DNA from: Pseudomonadota bacterium
GTDB taxonomy: Bacteria > Pseudomonadota > Alphaproteobacteria > Dongiales > Dongiaceae
DNA: 64,000 nucleotides
Direction of reading: 5' to 3'
NCBI GenBank assembly: GCA_021792365.1
Contig: JAJYUT010000001.1
Span: 744,001 to 808,000 of the forward strand
Position 1 is the stretch's first letter. Each line of letters starts with the position of its first letter. Positions 41,322 through 50,188 of the stretch are shown piece after piece. Position numbers and translations under genes: made by a program. A model generated the notes under the pieces. That model made no database searches, was not told where the DNA came from, and saw only the letters and a program-made list of their open reading frames with translations.

Positions 41322-42569
41322 TCATACCATTTTCCCGCGCTCTTGTGCGGCGCGATGCTTTTCCACCACGCGCGCAAGGACGGGCGCCATGCGCTTCAGC
41401 GCGGCCGCCATCTCGGGCGGCTCTAGAACCAGCGCGACGCGGATGTAGCGCCGGCCCGGATTGAAGCCGCTCGCATCGTCTCGCGCCATGTAGCCGCCGG
41501 GCAGCACCTTGATCGCGGCTTCCTGCCACAGCGCCTTGGCCGCCGCTTCGCCGTCGCCGACATCGAGCCACAGGAAGAAGCCGCCTTCCGCGCGCACCTC
41601 GCCGAAGGTGCCTTCCAGCGCATCCTGCGCCGCGTCGAAGTTCTCGACGTATTTGGCCCGGTAGCCCTGGACGTGCGCCTCGTCCTGCCACAATTCGGTG
41701 GCGGCGGCGAGGATCGGGAAGGGCGTGGCGACGCCGCCGAAATTGATGAGCTGCGCCTGGCGCTGGATCAGGCGCGCCTCGCCCGCGACGAAGCCCGAGC
41801 GGAGCCCTGCGCCGCTCGACCGCTTGGAGAGCGAATGGAAGACGATGAGGTTGTCGAGCGCGCCACCCAGATCGCGCGCGGCTTCGAGCGCGCCGTGCGG
41901 CGGCGTGCCGCGATAGATCTCGGAATAGCACTCATCGCTCGCCAGCACGAAGTTGTGCCGCCGCGCCAGCTTGAGCCAGTCGCAGAGATAGGAGAGCGGC
42001 GCCACGGCGCCTTGAGGGTTCGAGGGTGAGCAGATGTAGGCGAGCGCCGTGCGCTTCAGCACCGCCTTTGGGATCGCCGCGACCTCCGGCATGAAGCCGT
42101 TCTCTTCCGTCGCGTTGAGGAAGAAGGGTTCCGCCCCCGCCGCGGCCGCCGCGCCGGCATAGACGTGGTAGAACGGGTTCGGCATCAGCACGATCGGCTT
42201 GTCGTCGCCCGGCCCCGCCTCCGGCACGGCGGAGAGCGCGATGTGGAACAGCGCCTCGCGCGTGCCGGTGACCGGCATCACGTGGCGGGCCGGGTCCACC
42301 ATGCCCTCGGGCAGGCGGAAGCGGCGGGTCAGCCACCCGGCCGCCGCCTGGCGGAACGGCTCGGTGCCCAGGGCCTGAGGATACTTGCCCCACAGCCCGG
42401 CCTGCTCGTGGATGAGGCCGGCGACGACGGGCGGCGGGCTGAATTGCGGCTCCCCCACCGACAACGCGAGCGGCGTATTCCCGCCGCCGGCTTGTACGCT
42501 TTCCAGCAATTTGTTGAGGCGCGTGAAGGGGTGGAACCGCATCAGCGACTCGAGTCGGTCTGTCGTCAT
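41322..42569 (-). CDS. Class I/II aminotransferase, DapC-like
   Basis: From the ATG at 42569 the protein has 415 residues. It is a fold-type I PLP enzyme: MRFHPFTRLNKLL at the start, LALSVGEPQFSPPP, YICSPSNPQGAV, SDECYSEIY and the Schiff-base lysine in FHSLSKRSSGAGLRSGFVAG. The combination fits N-succinyl-diaminopimelate aminotransferase-like proteins of the lysine and cell-wall pathway, but other acceptors are possible. The frame is open to 42656 without a better start. It lies upstream of ftsK on the same strand, separated by a palindromic repeat. Confidence 0.82.
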   Translation of the reverse strand: MTTDRLESLMRFHPFTRLNKLLESVQAGGGNTPLALSVGEPQFSPPPVVAGLIHEQAGLWGKYPQALGTEPFRQAAAGWLTRRFRLPEGMVDPARHVMPVTGTREALFHIALSAVPEAGPGDDKPIVLMPNPFYHVYAGAAAAAGAEPFFLNATEENGFMPEVAAIPKAVLKRTALAYICSPSNPQGAVAPLSYLCDWLKLARRHNFVLASDECYSEIYRGTPPHGALEAARDLGGALDNLIVFHSLSKRSSGAGLRSGFVAGEARLIQRQAQLINFGGVATPFPILAAATELWQDEAHVQGYRAKYVENFDAAQDALEGTFGEVRAEGGFFLWLDVGDGEAAAKALWQEAAIKVLPGGYMARDDASGFNPGRRYIRVALVLEPPEMAAALKRMAPVLARVVEKHRAAQERGKMV

Positions 42570-42934
42570 TCGCGCCTGCTGCCCGCCGGAATCCGAATCT
42601 GCCAGCCGCTTCAATGCGCGACTCGGGCGCGACTCGGCGCGGCCAAACCGGCACAAAGCGGAAACATCGAAACTACTTTAAGAACGCCACCGCAAGCCAT
42701 TGTATTGGCTCGCTAAGACTCGCACAACCGCGTTCTCCTCCGGAATCTCGAATCGTTCCGATTCGGTTCCACGGCGAGTTAGTGCGTTAGACTTACGTAA
42801 AAGGCGTTAGGGGTGAGAGTCTTGCTGCCTTCGATCATGGCGGGAACAAGGCTTTCCTGGCTGCCGTGAAGCACAGGGCAATGGTACCGTGACCACGCGG
42901 CCAGCGGCTTCGTCAGCCGCAATCGGGGGAAACA
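42570..42934. other. Non-coding promoter region with inverted repeat
   Basis: This 365-base gap has no supported gene. CGAATCG-TTC-CGATTCG at 42749-42765 is a perfect 7-bp inverted repeat, and GCGTTAG/GGCGTTAG occur as a direct repeat around 42783-42811 beside AT-rich CTTACGTAAAA. These could be operator and promoter parts for the divergent genes on both sides. GGGGGAAA just before 42935 is the ribosome-binding site of the next gene. Confidence 0.45.
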
Positions 42935-43639
42935 ATGAAAGCACTCTTATCAGCGCTGATCGCAATCTATCTAACAACTGCTGCTGTTGTTCCAGCCTGT
43001 GCGCTAGAGACGCTTCCATATCCGGTGACTTTGTTGGACCAGCCCATATCGATGTCATACCGCGACCTCGACGCTGTGAACCTGCATGGCACCGTGACAT
43101 TCAGTTTGTTCAAACAGGAGCAGAAAACGCAGACCCAGTCCCTGGCCTTTGAGGGCACAATGTCTTCGCGCACCGCCGGCAATGATCTTGAACTGTCTTT
43201 CCAAGGGAGGCTGGGTACAACGCAGACGCAACATGTCCTATGTCTGATGCGCCGAACAGGTGAGGTTCTCAAGTGCACCCCTGAAGCCAGATTCAGATTT
43301 CCGTTCTATGATCGCGAGAGCTACAAATCGGGCGACACGCTGACGATGCCGTTTGGCACGATCGACGGTGTGGGCCGTCTATTGAATGGTAAAGTGCGAG
43401 GCACGTCGGTCATCGACCAGAGGCAGGTGCTGGCGATTGATTTCGCCGAACACCGCGTGGAAAAGATCGGCACGAGCGATATTGTCTTGGATGTGACTGG
43501 CTATGCTTACATGGACATAGCAACTGGATATCCGGTGGAGATGGACGCGTCAGCAGAGGTCATTGGACCTCTTTCCCCAAACATCGATCGCATCGTGATG
43601 CGCATGAAGCAGGGATATACGTTTCCTGCAGCTCAGTAA
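42935..43639 (+). CDS. Secreted protein of unknown function, atypical base composition
   Basis: The 234-residue product has a signal peptide (MKALLSALIAIYLTTAAVVPACA) and a beta-rich mature part without a domain I know (GTVTFSLFKQEQKTQTQSLAFEG; DLELSFQGRLGTTQTQHVLCLM; VTGYAYMDIATGYPVEMDAS). The pattern of long alternating strands would suit a periplasmic or lipid-binding beta-sandwich. GC is close to 50 %, far below its neighbours, which points to recent acquisition. A strong Shine-Dalgarno (GGGGGAAA) precedes the ATG. Confidence 0.7.
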   Translation: MKALLSALIAIYLTTAAVVPACALETLPYPVTLLDQPISMSYRDLDAVNLHGTVTFSLFKQEQKTQTQSLAFEGTMSSRTAGNDLELSFQGRLGTTQTQHVLCLMRRTGEVLKCTPEARFRFPFYDRESYKSGDTLTMPFGTIDGVGRLLNGKVRGTSVIDQRQVLAIDFAEHRVEKIGTSDIVLDVTGYAYMDIATGYPVEMDASAEVIGPLSPNIDRIVMRMKQGYTFPAAQ

Positions 43640-43693
43640 ACGCCTCGCAGCAGCGGCATGCTCGCAAGAAGGCGAGGAGCGCGCCGCGGTGCA

Positions 43694-44833
43694 CTACATC
43701 GACTCCTTTAGCATCCGCTCATAATCCGCCGCGCTCGCCTCGCGCGGGTTGGTTTTGTGGCAATGGTCGGCGAGGGCGCCTTGGATGATCCTGGGGAACA
43801 GGTCTTCCGTCACGCCCATCGCGCGCAATCCGCTGGGGAGGCCGAGCTTGACGTTCATTGTCTTGATAGCGGCGGCGACGTCGTCGGCGCCGCCGAGGGT
43901 CATGGCTTCGGCGAGGCGCGCGATCTTGCGGTCGCGCTGCACGCTCTCGGCCTCGGCGTTGAAGCGGATCACGGCGGGCAGGAACACGGCGTTCAGGGTG
44001 CCGTGATGCAGCTTGGGGTTGGCGCCGCCAAGCGAATGGCTGAGCGAATGCACGCAGCCCAATCCCTTCTGGAAGGCGAGCGCTCCCTGCATGGAGGCGC
44101 TCATCATGTTGAGGCGCGCTTCGGCGTCATGGCCGTTGCTCGTGGCGCGCTCGATATGCGTCCAGGCGCGGCGCAGGCCATCGAGCGCGATGCCCTCCGC
44201 CGGCGGGTTGAAGGCGGGAGCGAGGAAGGTCTCGATGCAATGCGCGATCGCGTCCATGCCGGTCGCGGCGGTCAGCAATGGCGGAAGGCCGTAGGTCAGC
44301 TCGGGATCCAAGATCGCCACTTTCGGGATGGTGTGCGGCGAGATGATGCCGACCTTCCGCCCGTCCTCCAGGATGATGATGGCGCCGCGCCCCACCTCGC
44401 TGCCCGTGCCCGCGGTGGTGGGGATCGCGATGACAGGCGCCATCGCGGCGGTGATCTTCGGCATGCCGCCTTCGATCGCGGCATAGGTCTTGAGCGGCCC
44501 CTCATGGGTCGTGGCGAGCGCGACGCCCTTCGCCAGATCGAGCGAGGAGCCGCCGCCCAGCGCGATCACCCCGTCGCATCCGTGCTGCCGGTAGATCGCG
44601 ACGGCTTCGCGCACCGCCGCCTCGGTCGGGTTGGAAGGGGTGCCGTCATAGACCGGCGTCGCCGCGCCGTCCTTGAGATGCGCCGTCACGCGCTCCAGCA
44701 GGCCGGCGGCACGCACGCCTTTGTCCGTGACGACCAGCGGCCGCGCGATGTTGAGCCGCGCGCATTCCTGCCCGACGAGGCGCACCGCGCCGGGCTCGAA
44801 CTGGATCTGGGTGAGGTAGTTGATCAGGGCCAT
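43694..44833 (-). CDS. Iron-containing alcohol dehydrogenase family protein
   Basis: The 379-residue protein is a group III (iron-dependent) dehydrogenase. The nucleotide-binding loop is GVIALGGGSSLDLAKG (about 86), followed by AIPTTAGTGSEVG. Metal ligands are spread over DAIAHCIETF, VHSLSHSLGG and LHHGTLNAVFLP. It should oxidise or reduce a small alcohol/aldehyde pair with NAD(P)H; the substrate is not predictable. It appears to be a single transcription unit, with a family A palindromic repeat upstream. Confidence 0.9.
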   Translation of the reverse strand: MALINYLTQIQFEPGAVRLVGQECARLNIARPLVVTDKGVRAAGLLERVTAHLKDGAATPVYDGTPSNPTEAAVREAVAIYRQHGCDGVIALGGGSSLDLAKGVALATTHEGPLKTYAAIEGGMPKITAAMAPVIAIPTTAGTGSEVGRGAIIILEDGRKVGIISPHTIPKVAILDPELTYGLPPLLTAATGMDAIAHCIETFLAPAFNPPAEGIALDGLRRAWTHIERATSNGHDAEARLNMMSASMQGALAFQKGLGCVHSLSHSLGGANPKLHHGTLNAVFLPAVIRFNAEAESVQRDRKIARLAEAMTLGGADDVAAAIKTMNVKLGLPSGLRAMGVTEDLFPRIIQGALADHCHKTNPREASAADYERMLKESM

Positions 44834-44919
44834 CGCCTCCTCCGCGCGTTACTGGCCGTCATGTGACACCAAGTGCGGCCGTCGTGGTAGAGGTTTGCGC
44901 CGGTCGCGCCTACTACTTC

Positions 44920-45016
44920 TGTCACCCCGGCCGAAGAGCCGGGGCCCATGCGGTATCGTCGCGACGCTGACAGGATACATGGGTCCCGGGTCGCGCTTCG
45001 CTTGCCCGGGATGACA
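44920..45016. repeat. Dispersed palindromic repeat, family A, copy 3
   Basis: A 97-bp element, ends TGTCACCCCGGCC and CCCGGGATGACA, with the CATGGGTCCCGGGTCGCGC core shared with the other copies. It lies between two minus-strand genes. Confidence 0.8.
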
Positions 45017-45044
45017 TGTTTTGAGGAGCGTGGAACGCGACGCG

Positions 45045-45818
45045 CTATTTGTGGTGCGCGGTGGTGAGGAACTGCTTCAGGCGGTCCGACTTGGGGTTGG
45101 CGAACACTTCCTTCGGGTTGCCCTGCTCCTCGATGCGGCCCTGGTGGAGGAAGATGCACTTGTTGGCGACCTCGCGCGCGAAGCCGATCTCATGGGTCAC
45201 CACCAGCATGGTGCGGCCCTCCTCGGCAAGCTGGCGCATGACGCGCAGCACCTCGCCGACCAGCTCGGGGTCGAGCGCGGAGGTCGGCTCGTCGAACAGC
45301 ATCACCTTCGGCTCCATGGCGAGGGCGCGGGCGATCGCCGCGCGCTGCTGCTGGCCGCCGGAGAGGTGACTGGGGTAGTGGTTGCGCTTGTCGGCGATGC
45401 CGACCTTGGCGAGCAGCTTCTCCGCGCGCTCGATCGCTTCCTTCTTCGGCACCTTCAGCACATGGACTGGCGCCTCGATCACGTTCTCGATCACCGTCAT
45501 GTGGGACCACAGGTTGAAGCTCTGGAACACCATGCCGAGGCTGGCGCGGATGCGGTCGACCTGCTTCCAGTCCTCCGGGACAGCGTGGCCGTCCTTGGTG
45601 GGGCGCATGCGGATCAGCTCGCCGCTGACATAGACATGGCCGGAATCCGGCGTTTCCAGGAGGTTGATGCAGCGAAGCAGCGTGCTCTTGCCCGAGCCGG
45701 AAGAGCCGATCATGGCGACCACGTCGCCGACATTGGCGTCGACCGAGACCCCCTTCAACACTTCGAGATCGCCGAACCTCTTGTGCAGATCCTCGACGAC
45801 CAGCGCTTTCTCCGCCAT
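45045..45818 (-). CDS. Amino-acid ABC transporter ATP-binding protein (HisP/GlnQ type)
   Basis: The product (257 residues from the ATG at 45818, G-rich Shine-Dalgarno) is a typical polar amino-acid uptake ATPase: Walker [15 protein letters not shown]-loop [13 protein letters not shown], signature [15 protein letters not shown], Walker [15 protein letters not shown] and switch VVTHEIGFA. Residues between the beta-1 region and the Q-loop ([14 protein letters not shown]) match the HisP/ArtP subgroup. No permease or binding-protein gene is adjacent, so its partners must be encoded elsewhere. Confidence 0.9.
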   Translation of the reverse strand: MAEKALVVEDLHKRFGDLEVLKGVSVDANVGDVVAMIGSSGSGKSTLLRCINLLETPDSGHVYVSGELIRMRPTKDGHAVPEDWKQVDRIRASLGMVFQSFNLWSHMTVIENVIEAPVHVLKVPKKEAIERAEKLLAKVGIADKRNHYPSHLSGGQQQRAAIARALAMEPKVMLFDEPTSALDPELVGEVLRVMRQLAEEGRTMLVVTHEIGFAREVANKCIFLHQGRIEEQGNPKEVFANPKSDRLKQFLTTAHHK

Positions 45819-46007
45819 CCAAGCCCCCTGTATACCCGGCGCCATTCGAGCGGCGCAGCGGGCTTTACCGCCCGCATTAACGCGAGATTAGGCCCGGCCT
45901 GCTAGGGAAGCAAGCAGCCTCCGCCTTCCGGCTGACTTGCCGAGCCGGCTGGGCTGCGGCAAGAGTTGGGACCATGACCGGGCCTGTTTCGGAGGGGGAC
46001 TGATTTC

Positions 46008-46559
46008 ATGAAATCCTGGATGCCGCTCCTTGCGGCCGCGGCGCTGACGAGCGCGCTGGCGATAGCGCCAGCGGCCGCGGACGAGGACGCCGCGGTCGAT
46101 TGCGGCAGCACGCCCTTCAGCTTTTCCGGCGAGGGCTATTACGTCGATTGCCTGCGCTACGAGGCCGCGCCCCGCAAGGACGGCGCCAGCGGCCAGAGCC
46201 AGTCGGACATCATCAACGTCACCTCCGACGAGCGCTCCATGTTCCTCACCCTGGTCAGCATCCGCCTCACCTCCACCGGGCTGCACATGCGCTACCAGGA
46301 CCTGCTTCAGAACACGCGCGACTTCTTCAGCGGCGTCGAGCTGAGCGACTGGACCGGCATCGGCTACCAGAGCGGCTACGACACCGCCGAATTCACCGCC
46401 GACATCAGCGGCACCCCCTCCCATTGCATCGCGGTGCAGCGTTACCTCAACCCGGCCTATGGCGGGTTCAAGCGCCACATCATCGGGATGGGCTGCGCCG
46501 CCGGCGGCCTGGACCCGGTCTACGCCGCCCTCCAGAAGATGCGCGCGCCGGGGGACTGA
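46008..46559 (+). CDS. Secreted protein of unknown function
   Basis: The 183-residue product has a clear signal peptide (MKSWMPLLAAAALTSALAIAPAAA, cut before DEDAA) and a mature part with four cysteines (DCGSTPF, VDCLRYE, HCIAVQR, GMGCAAG), probably two periplasmic disulfides. I recognise no domain. Start: ATG at 46008 after GGAGGGGGAC. It is divergent from the ABC ATPase gene and followed by a family A repeat, which may end its transcript. Confidence 0.65.
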   Translation: MKSWMPLLAAAALTSALAIAPAAADEDAAVDCGSTPFSFSGEGYYVDCLRYEAAPRKDGASGQSQSDIINVTSDERSMFLTLVSIRLTSTGLHMRYQDLLQNTRDFFSGVELSDWTGIGYQSGYDTAEFTADISGTPSHCIAVQRYLNPAYGGFKRHIIGMGCAAGGLDPVYAALQKMRAPGD

Positions 46560-46584
46560 AGTTCCGCTACCGGGGTCCCTCTCC

Positions 46585-46686
46585 TGTCACCCCGGCCTTG
46601 AGCCGGGGCCTATGCGATGCGGCCTTGCCGCCGATGGACGGCATGGGTCCCGGGTCGCGCCACTGTGTGGCTTGCCCGGGATGACA
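46585..46686. repeat. Dispersed palindromic repeat, family A, copy 4
   Basis: A 102-bp element with ends TGTCACCCCGGCC and CCCGGGATGACA and the CATGGGTCCCGGGTCGCGC core. It lies between the secreted-protein gene and glnD. Confidence 0.8.
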
Positions 46687-46749
46687 GAGTTGCAAATTGG
46701 CCAGGAGCTTCACTTTCCCTGAAGGGCTCCAAGCCTTATCTTTCCCCCC

Positions 46750-49539
46750 ATGAACATCCAGACTCGCCCCGAGATCGAGAGGCAGCGGGAGATACTGGAC
46801 CGGCGGGCGCTGGCCCAGGCGCTGACCGACGCCGTCGCCGGCTCGCGCGACCCCCATGCCGACACGGCGGCGGTGGGCGCGATTTTGCGCGAGCGGCTGG
46901 CCCTCGGGCGGGCGGAGATCAGGCGGCGATTCGAGGCCGACCCGCGGGCGGCGGAAAGCGGCCGGCGTCTCGCGCGCGAGACCAGCTTCATGATCGACCA
47001 GCTCATCCGCGCGATCTACGACTTCACGACGACGCAACTCTACCCCCTCGCCAATCCGTCGGAGGCGGAGAAGATCGCGCTGGTCGCGGTCGGCGGCTAC
47101 GGGCGCGCGGAGCTCGCGCCCTTTTCGGACGTCGACGTGCTGTTCCTGCTGCCCTACAAGCTGACGCCGCATTGCGAGCAGGTCGTCGAATACATCCTCT
47201 ACCGCCTGTGGGACCTGGGGTTGAAGGTCGGGCAATCGGCGCGCTCGATCGACGAGTGCATCGCGCGTGCCAAGGGGGACCTCACCATCCTCACCAGCCT
47301 GCTGGAGGCGCGCTATCTGTGGGGCGAAAAGGAGCTGTTCGACAAGTTCCGCAAGCGCTTCCACAAGGAATGCGTCGCGGGGCACGGCGAAGCCTTCTAT
47401 CGGGCCAAGCTCAACGAGCGGCGGGTGCGGCATGAGCGGTTCGGACCGTCGCGCTATGCGCTGGAGCCCAACATCAAGGAGGGCAAGGGCGGCCTGCGCG
47501 ACCTGCAGACCCTGCGCTGGATCGGCCGCTTCCTGTACGGCGCGGACACGACCGACAGGCTGGCGGGCGAAGGCGTGCTGACGCGCGATGCGGCGCACCG
47601 CTTCGACAAGGCGGAGGCGTATCTGTGGCTGCTGCGCTGCCACCTGCATTTCCTGTGCGGGCGCGCGGAGGATAAGCTGACCTTCGACATCCAGCTCGAG
47701 ATCGCGCGGCGGTTGGGCTACCGCGACCATGCCGGCAACAACGCGGTCGAGCGGCTGATGAAGCATTATTTCCTCACCGCCAAGTCGGTGGGCGAGCTGA
47801 CACGCTTCTTCTGCACGGCCGTCGAGGCGCAGCATGTGAAGCGCTCCTTCATCCGCCTGCCATCGATCGGCCTGCGCAAGCGCGAGCTGGAAGGTTTCGG
47901 GCTCGACGGCGGGCGGCTCTCTGTCCCCAACGCCAAGCATTTCGACAAGCATCCGCTGGACCTGCTGCGCATCTTCCGCGTCGCGCAGAAGCACGATCTC
48001 GACATCCAGCCCATGACCTTCACCTGGATCGCGGAAAAGGCGCGGCTGATCGACAAGGCCTATCGCGAGAACCCGGAGGCCAACACGATCTTCATGAAGA
48101 TCCTCACCTCCCGCTCCAAGGGGCCGGAGGTGGCGGTGCGGCGCATGAACGAAGCGGGCGTGTTCGGCCGCTTCGTGCCGGATTTCGGGCGCGTGGTGGC
48201 GCAGATGCAGTTCGACATGTACCACCACTTCACGGTCGACGAGCACACGATCTACGCCCTCGGCATGCTGCACAAGATCGAGACCGGAGAGCTGGCGGAG
48301 GAGACGCCGATCGCGACCCGCGTGGTGCATGAGATCCAGTCGCGGCGCGTGCTCTATGTCGCGGTGCTGCTGCACGACATCGCCAAGGGGCGCAAGGGCG
48401 ACCACTCGATCCTGGGCGCGGAGCTGGCGGAGCAGCTCTGCCCGCGCCTCGGCTTCACCGAAGACCAGACGGAGACAGTGGCCTGGCTGGTGCGCAACCA
48501 CCTGCTGATGTCCAACACCGCGTTCAAGCGTGACCTCGACGACCCCGCCACCATCGAAACCTTCGCCGAGCAGGTGCAGTCGGTCGAGCGGCTGCGGCAA
48601 TTGCTGGTGCTGACGGTCGCCGATATCCGCGCCGTCGGGCCCAAGACCTGGAACGGCTGGAAGGCGCAATTGCTGCGCGACCTCTACAACCGGACGGAGG
48701 AGCACCTTTCCGGCGGCCTCATCTTCGCGGGGCGGGAGCGCGAGGTGGACAAGGTGCTAGCCGAGCTCAAGCAGAAGCTCGCCGACTGGCCGGCGGAGGA
48801 TATCGAGGCGCATCTGGAGCGCGGCCATCCGGGCTACTGGCTCTCCTTCCCGGGGCCGATCCTGGAGCGCCACGCGCGACTGGTGCGCGAGGCGGAGCTG
48901 GAGGGGCGCGCCCTCTCGATCGATTTCCGAATCGACACCTGGGAGTCGATGACCGAGGTCACGATCTACGTGCCCGACCGGGTCGGCCTGGTCTCGCAAA
49001 TTGCCGGCGCCTTCGCGCTGACCGGCGCCAGCATCGTCGAGGCGCGCATCTTCACCCTGAAGAACGGCAAGGCGCTGGACGTGTTCGCGATCCAGGATTC
49101 CGAAGGCGGCCCGTTCGACCAGCCGACGCGGCTCGCGCGCCTCACCGCCACCATCGAGCGCGTGCTGGGCACGCCGGAGCAGGCTTTGGCGGCGCTCAAG
49201 ACCCTGCCGCCGCACGTCAACCCGAAGACCAGCGCCTTCCCGGTGGCGCCGCGCGTCCTCATCGACAACAAGGCGAGCGCCGCCTACACCCTCATCGAGA
49301 TCACCGGCCGCGACCGGCGCGGCCTGGTCCATGCCGTGACGGCGGTTCTGACCGAGCAGGACCTGCGCATCGCGAACGCCAAGATTTCGACCTTCGGCCA
49401 CCGCGCGGTCGACACATTCTACGTCAAGGATCGCTTCGGCCTGAAGACGGAGGCCGAGCCGAAGCTGAAGGCGATCAAGGCCGCGCTGCTCGAGGTGCTG
49501 CGCGAAGGCGAGCCGGCGGCGGCCACGGCGGCGCAATAG
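46750..49539 (+). CDS. glnD: Bifunctional uridylyltransferase/uridylyl-removing enzyme GlnD
   Basis: At 929 residues this is a full-length GlnD. The nucleotidyltransferase motif GGYGRAELAPFSDVDVLFL is near residue 115, the central HD domain has VLLHDIAKGRKGDHSILG (about 538), and two ACT domains end the protein (about 735-815 and 845-920: TEVTIYVPDRVGLVSQIAGAF; LIEITGRDRRGLVHAVTAVL). It adds UMP to PII proteins under nitrogen limitation and removes it when glutamine is high. It is followed by a secreted-protein gene and murJ, the usual alphaproteobacterial order being glnD-murJ. Confidence 0.95.
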   Translation: MNIQTRPEIERQREILDRRALAQALTDAVAGSRDPHADTAAVGAILRERLALGRAEIRRRFEADPRAAESGRRLARETSFMIDQLIRAIYDFTTTQLYPLANPSEAEKIALVAVGGYGRAELAPFSDVDVLFLLPYKLTPHCEQVVEYILYRLWDLGLKVGQSARSIDECIARAKGDLTILTSLLEARYLWGEKELFDKFRKRFHKECVAGHGEAFYRAKLNERRVRHERFGPSRYALEPNIKEGKGGLRDLQTLRWIGRFLYGADTTDRLAGEGVLTRDAAHRFDKAEAYLWLLRCHLHFLCGRAEDKLTFDIQLEIARRLGYRDHAGNNAVERLMKHYFLTAKSVGELTRFFCTAVEAQHVKRSFIRLPSIGLRKRELEGFGLDGGRLSVPNAKHFDKHPLDLLRIFRVAQKHDLDIQPMTFTWIAEKARLIDKAYRENPEANTIFMKILTSRSKGPEVAVRRMNEAGVFGRFVPDFGRVVAQMQFDMYHHFTVDEHTIYALGMLHKIETGELAEETPIATRVVHEIQSRRVLYVAVLLHDIAKGRKGDHSILGAELAEQLCPRLGFTEDQTETVAWLVRNHLLMSNTAFKRDLDDPATIETFAEQVQSVERLRQLLVLTVADIRAVGPKTWNGWKAQLLRDLYNRTEEHLSGGLIFAGREREVDKVLAELKQKLADWPAEDIEAHLERGHPGYWLSFPGPILERHARLVREAELEGRALSIDFRIDTWESMTEVTIYVPDRVGLVSQIAGAFALTGASIVEARIFTLKNGKALDVFAIQDSEGGPFDQPTRLARLTATIERVLGTPEQALAALKTLPPHVNPKTSAFPVAPRVLIDNKASAAYTLIEITGRDRRGLVHAVTAVLTEQDLRIANAKISTFGHRAVDTFYVKDRFGLKTEAEPKLKAIKAALLEVLREGEPAAATAAQ

Positions 49540-49600
49540 AGAGCCGACACCCCGCCGAAGGGCAGGGGCCGGTGCGTCACGCGGGCGTGCGAGGGGCACG

Positions 49601-50107
49601 ATGGCGGAACGTGGGCTGCGTCTTTGGGGATCGCTCCTGCTGGCCTTGGCGGCAGGCGGATGGCTTGCGGCGCCGGCGCAGGCGGATGGCTATGTACCGC
49701 TGGTGCGCGTGACCTGCGCGCCGCCGGCGCGCTATGCCGCGATCGAGACGCTGGGGCTCCCGGACGCCGATCCCGCCGCGCGCGCCGCGCTGGCCGCGCA
49801 GGGGTTCCGGGGCCTGGGTGAGATCGCGCGGGAGCGCCTAAGCTGCGCGCTCCCGCAGGGCACACTCCTCATCGCGGTCACGATCCGCGGCCGGCCGCCG
49901 GCGCCGGGCTGCGCGGCGACCGAGGATGGGCGGCTCGAGGTCTCGCTGTCCGGCCGCACCATCGTGTCCGCGGACAGCCTGCATGGCGGCTGCGCGGACC
50001 TCATGCAGCACAGCATCCGGGTTGCCGGGACCGGCGTCCGGCACTGCGTCATCAGCTTCCATGGCGGCGCGAGCGCCGTGAACTGCAGCAGCGTGGGGTC
50101 GTATTGA
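49601..50107 (+). CDS. Secreted Cys-containing protein of unknown function
   Basis: The 168-residue product starts with a signal peptide (GSLLLALAAGGWLAAPAQA). The mature part contains six or so cysteines (VTCAPP, LSCALP, GCAAT, GCADLM, HCVISF, NCSS), which suggests periplasmic disulfide bonds. No domain is recognised. It sits between glnD and murJ on the same strand, with 61 and 81 bases of spacing, and may be co-transcribed with them. Confidence 0.65.
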   Translation: MAERGLRLWGSLLLALAAGGWLAAPAQADGYVPLVRVTCAPPARYAAIETLGLPDADPAARAALAAQGFRGLGEIARERLSCALPQGTLLIAVTIRGRPPAPGCAATEDGRLEVSLSGRTIVSADSLHGGCADLMQHSIRVAGTGVRHCVISFHGGASAVNCSSVGSY

Positions 50108-50188
50108 CGCCCCGCGTGCCGGCAGGCGGCTATCTCGAATCGCCAAAAGCCGCTATCCCTCTCATCTCTGACATCTGACCTCCGGTTC

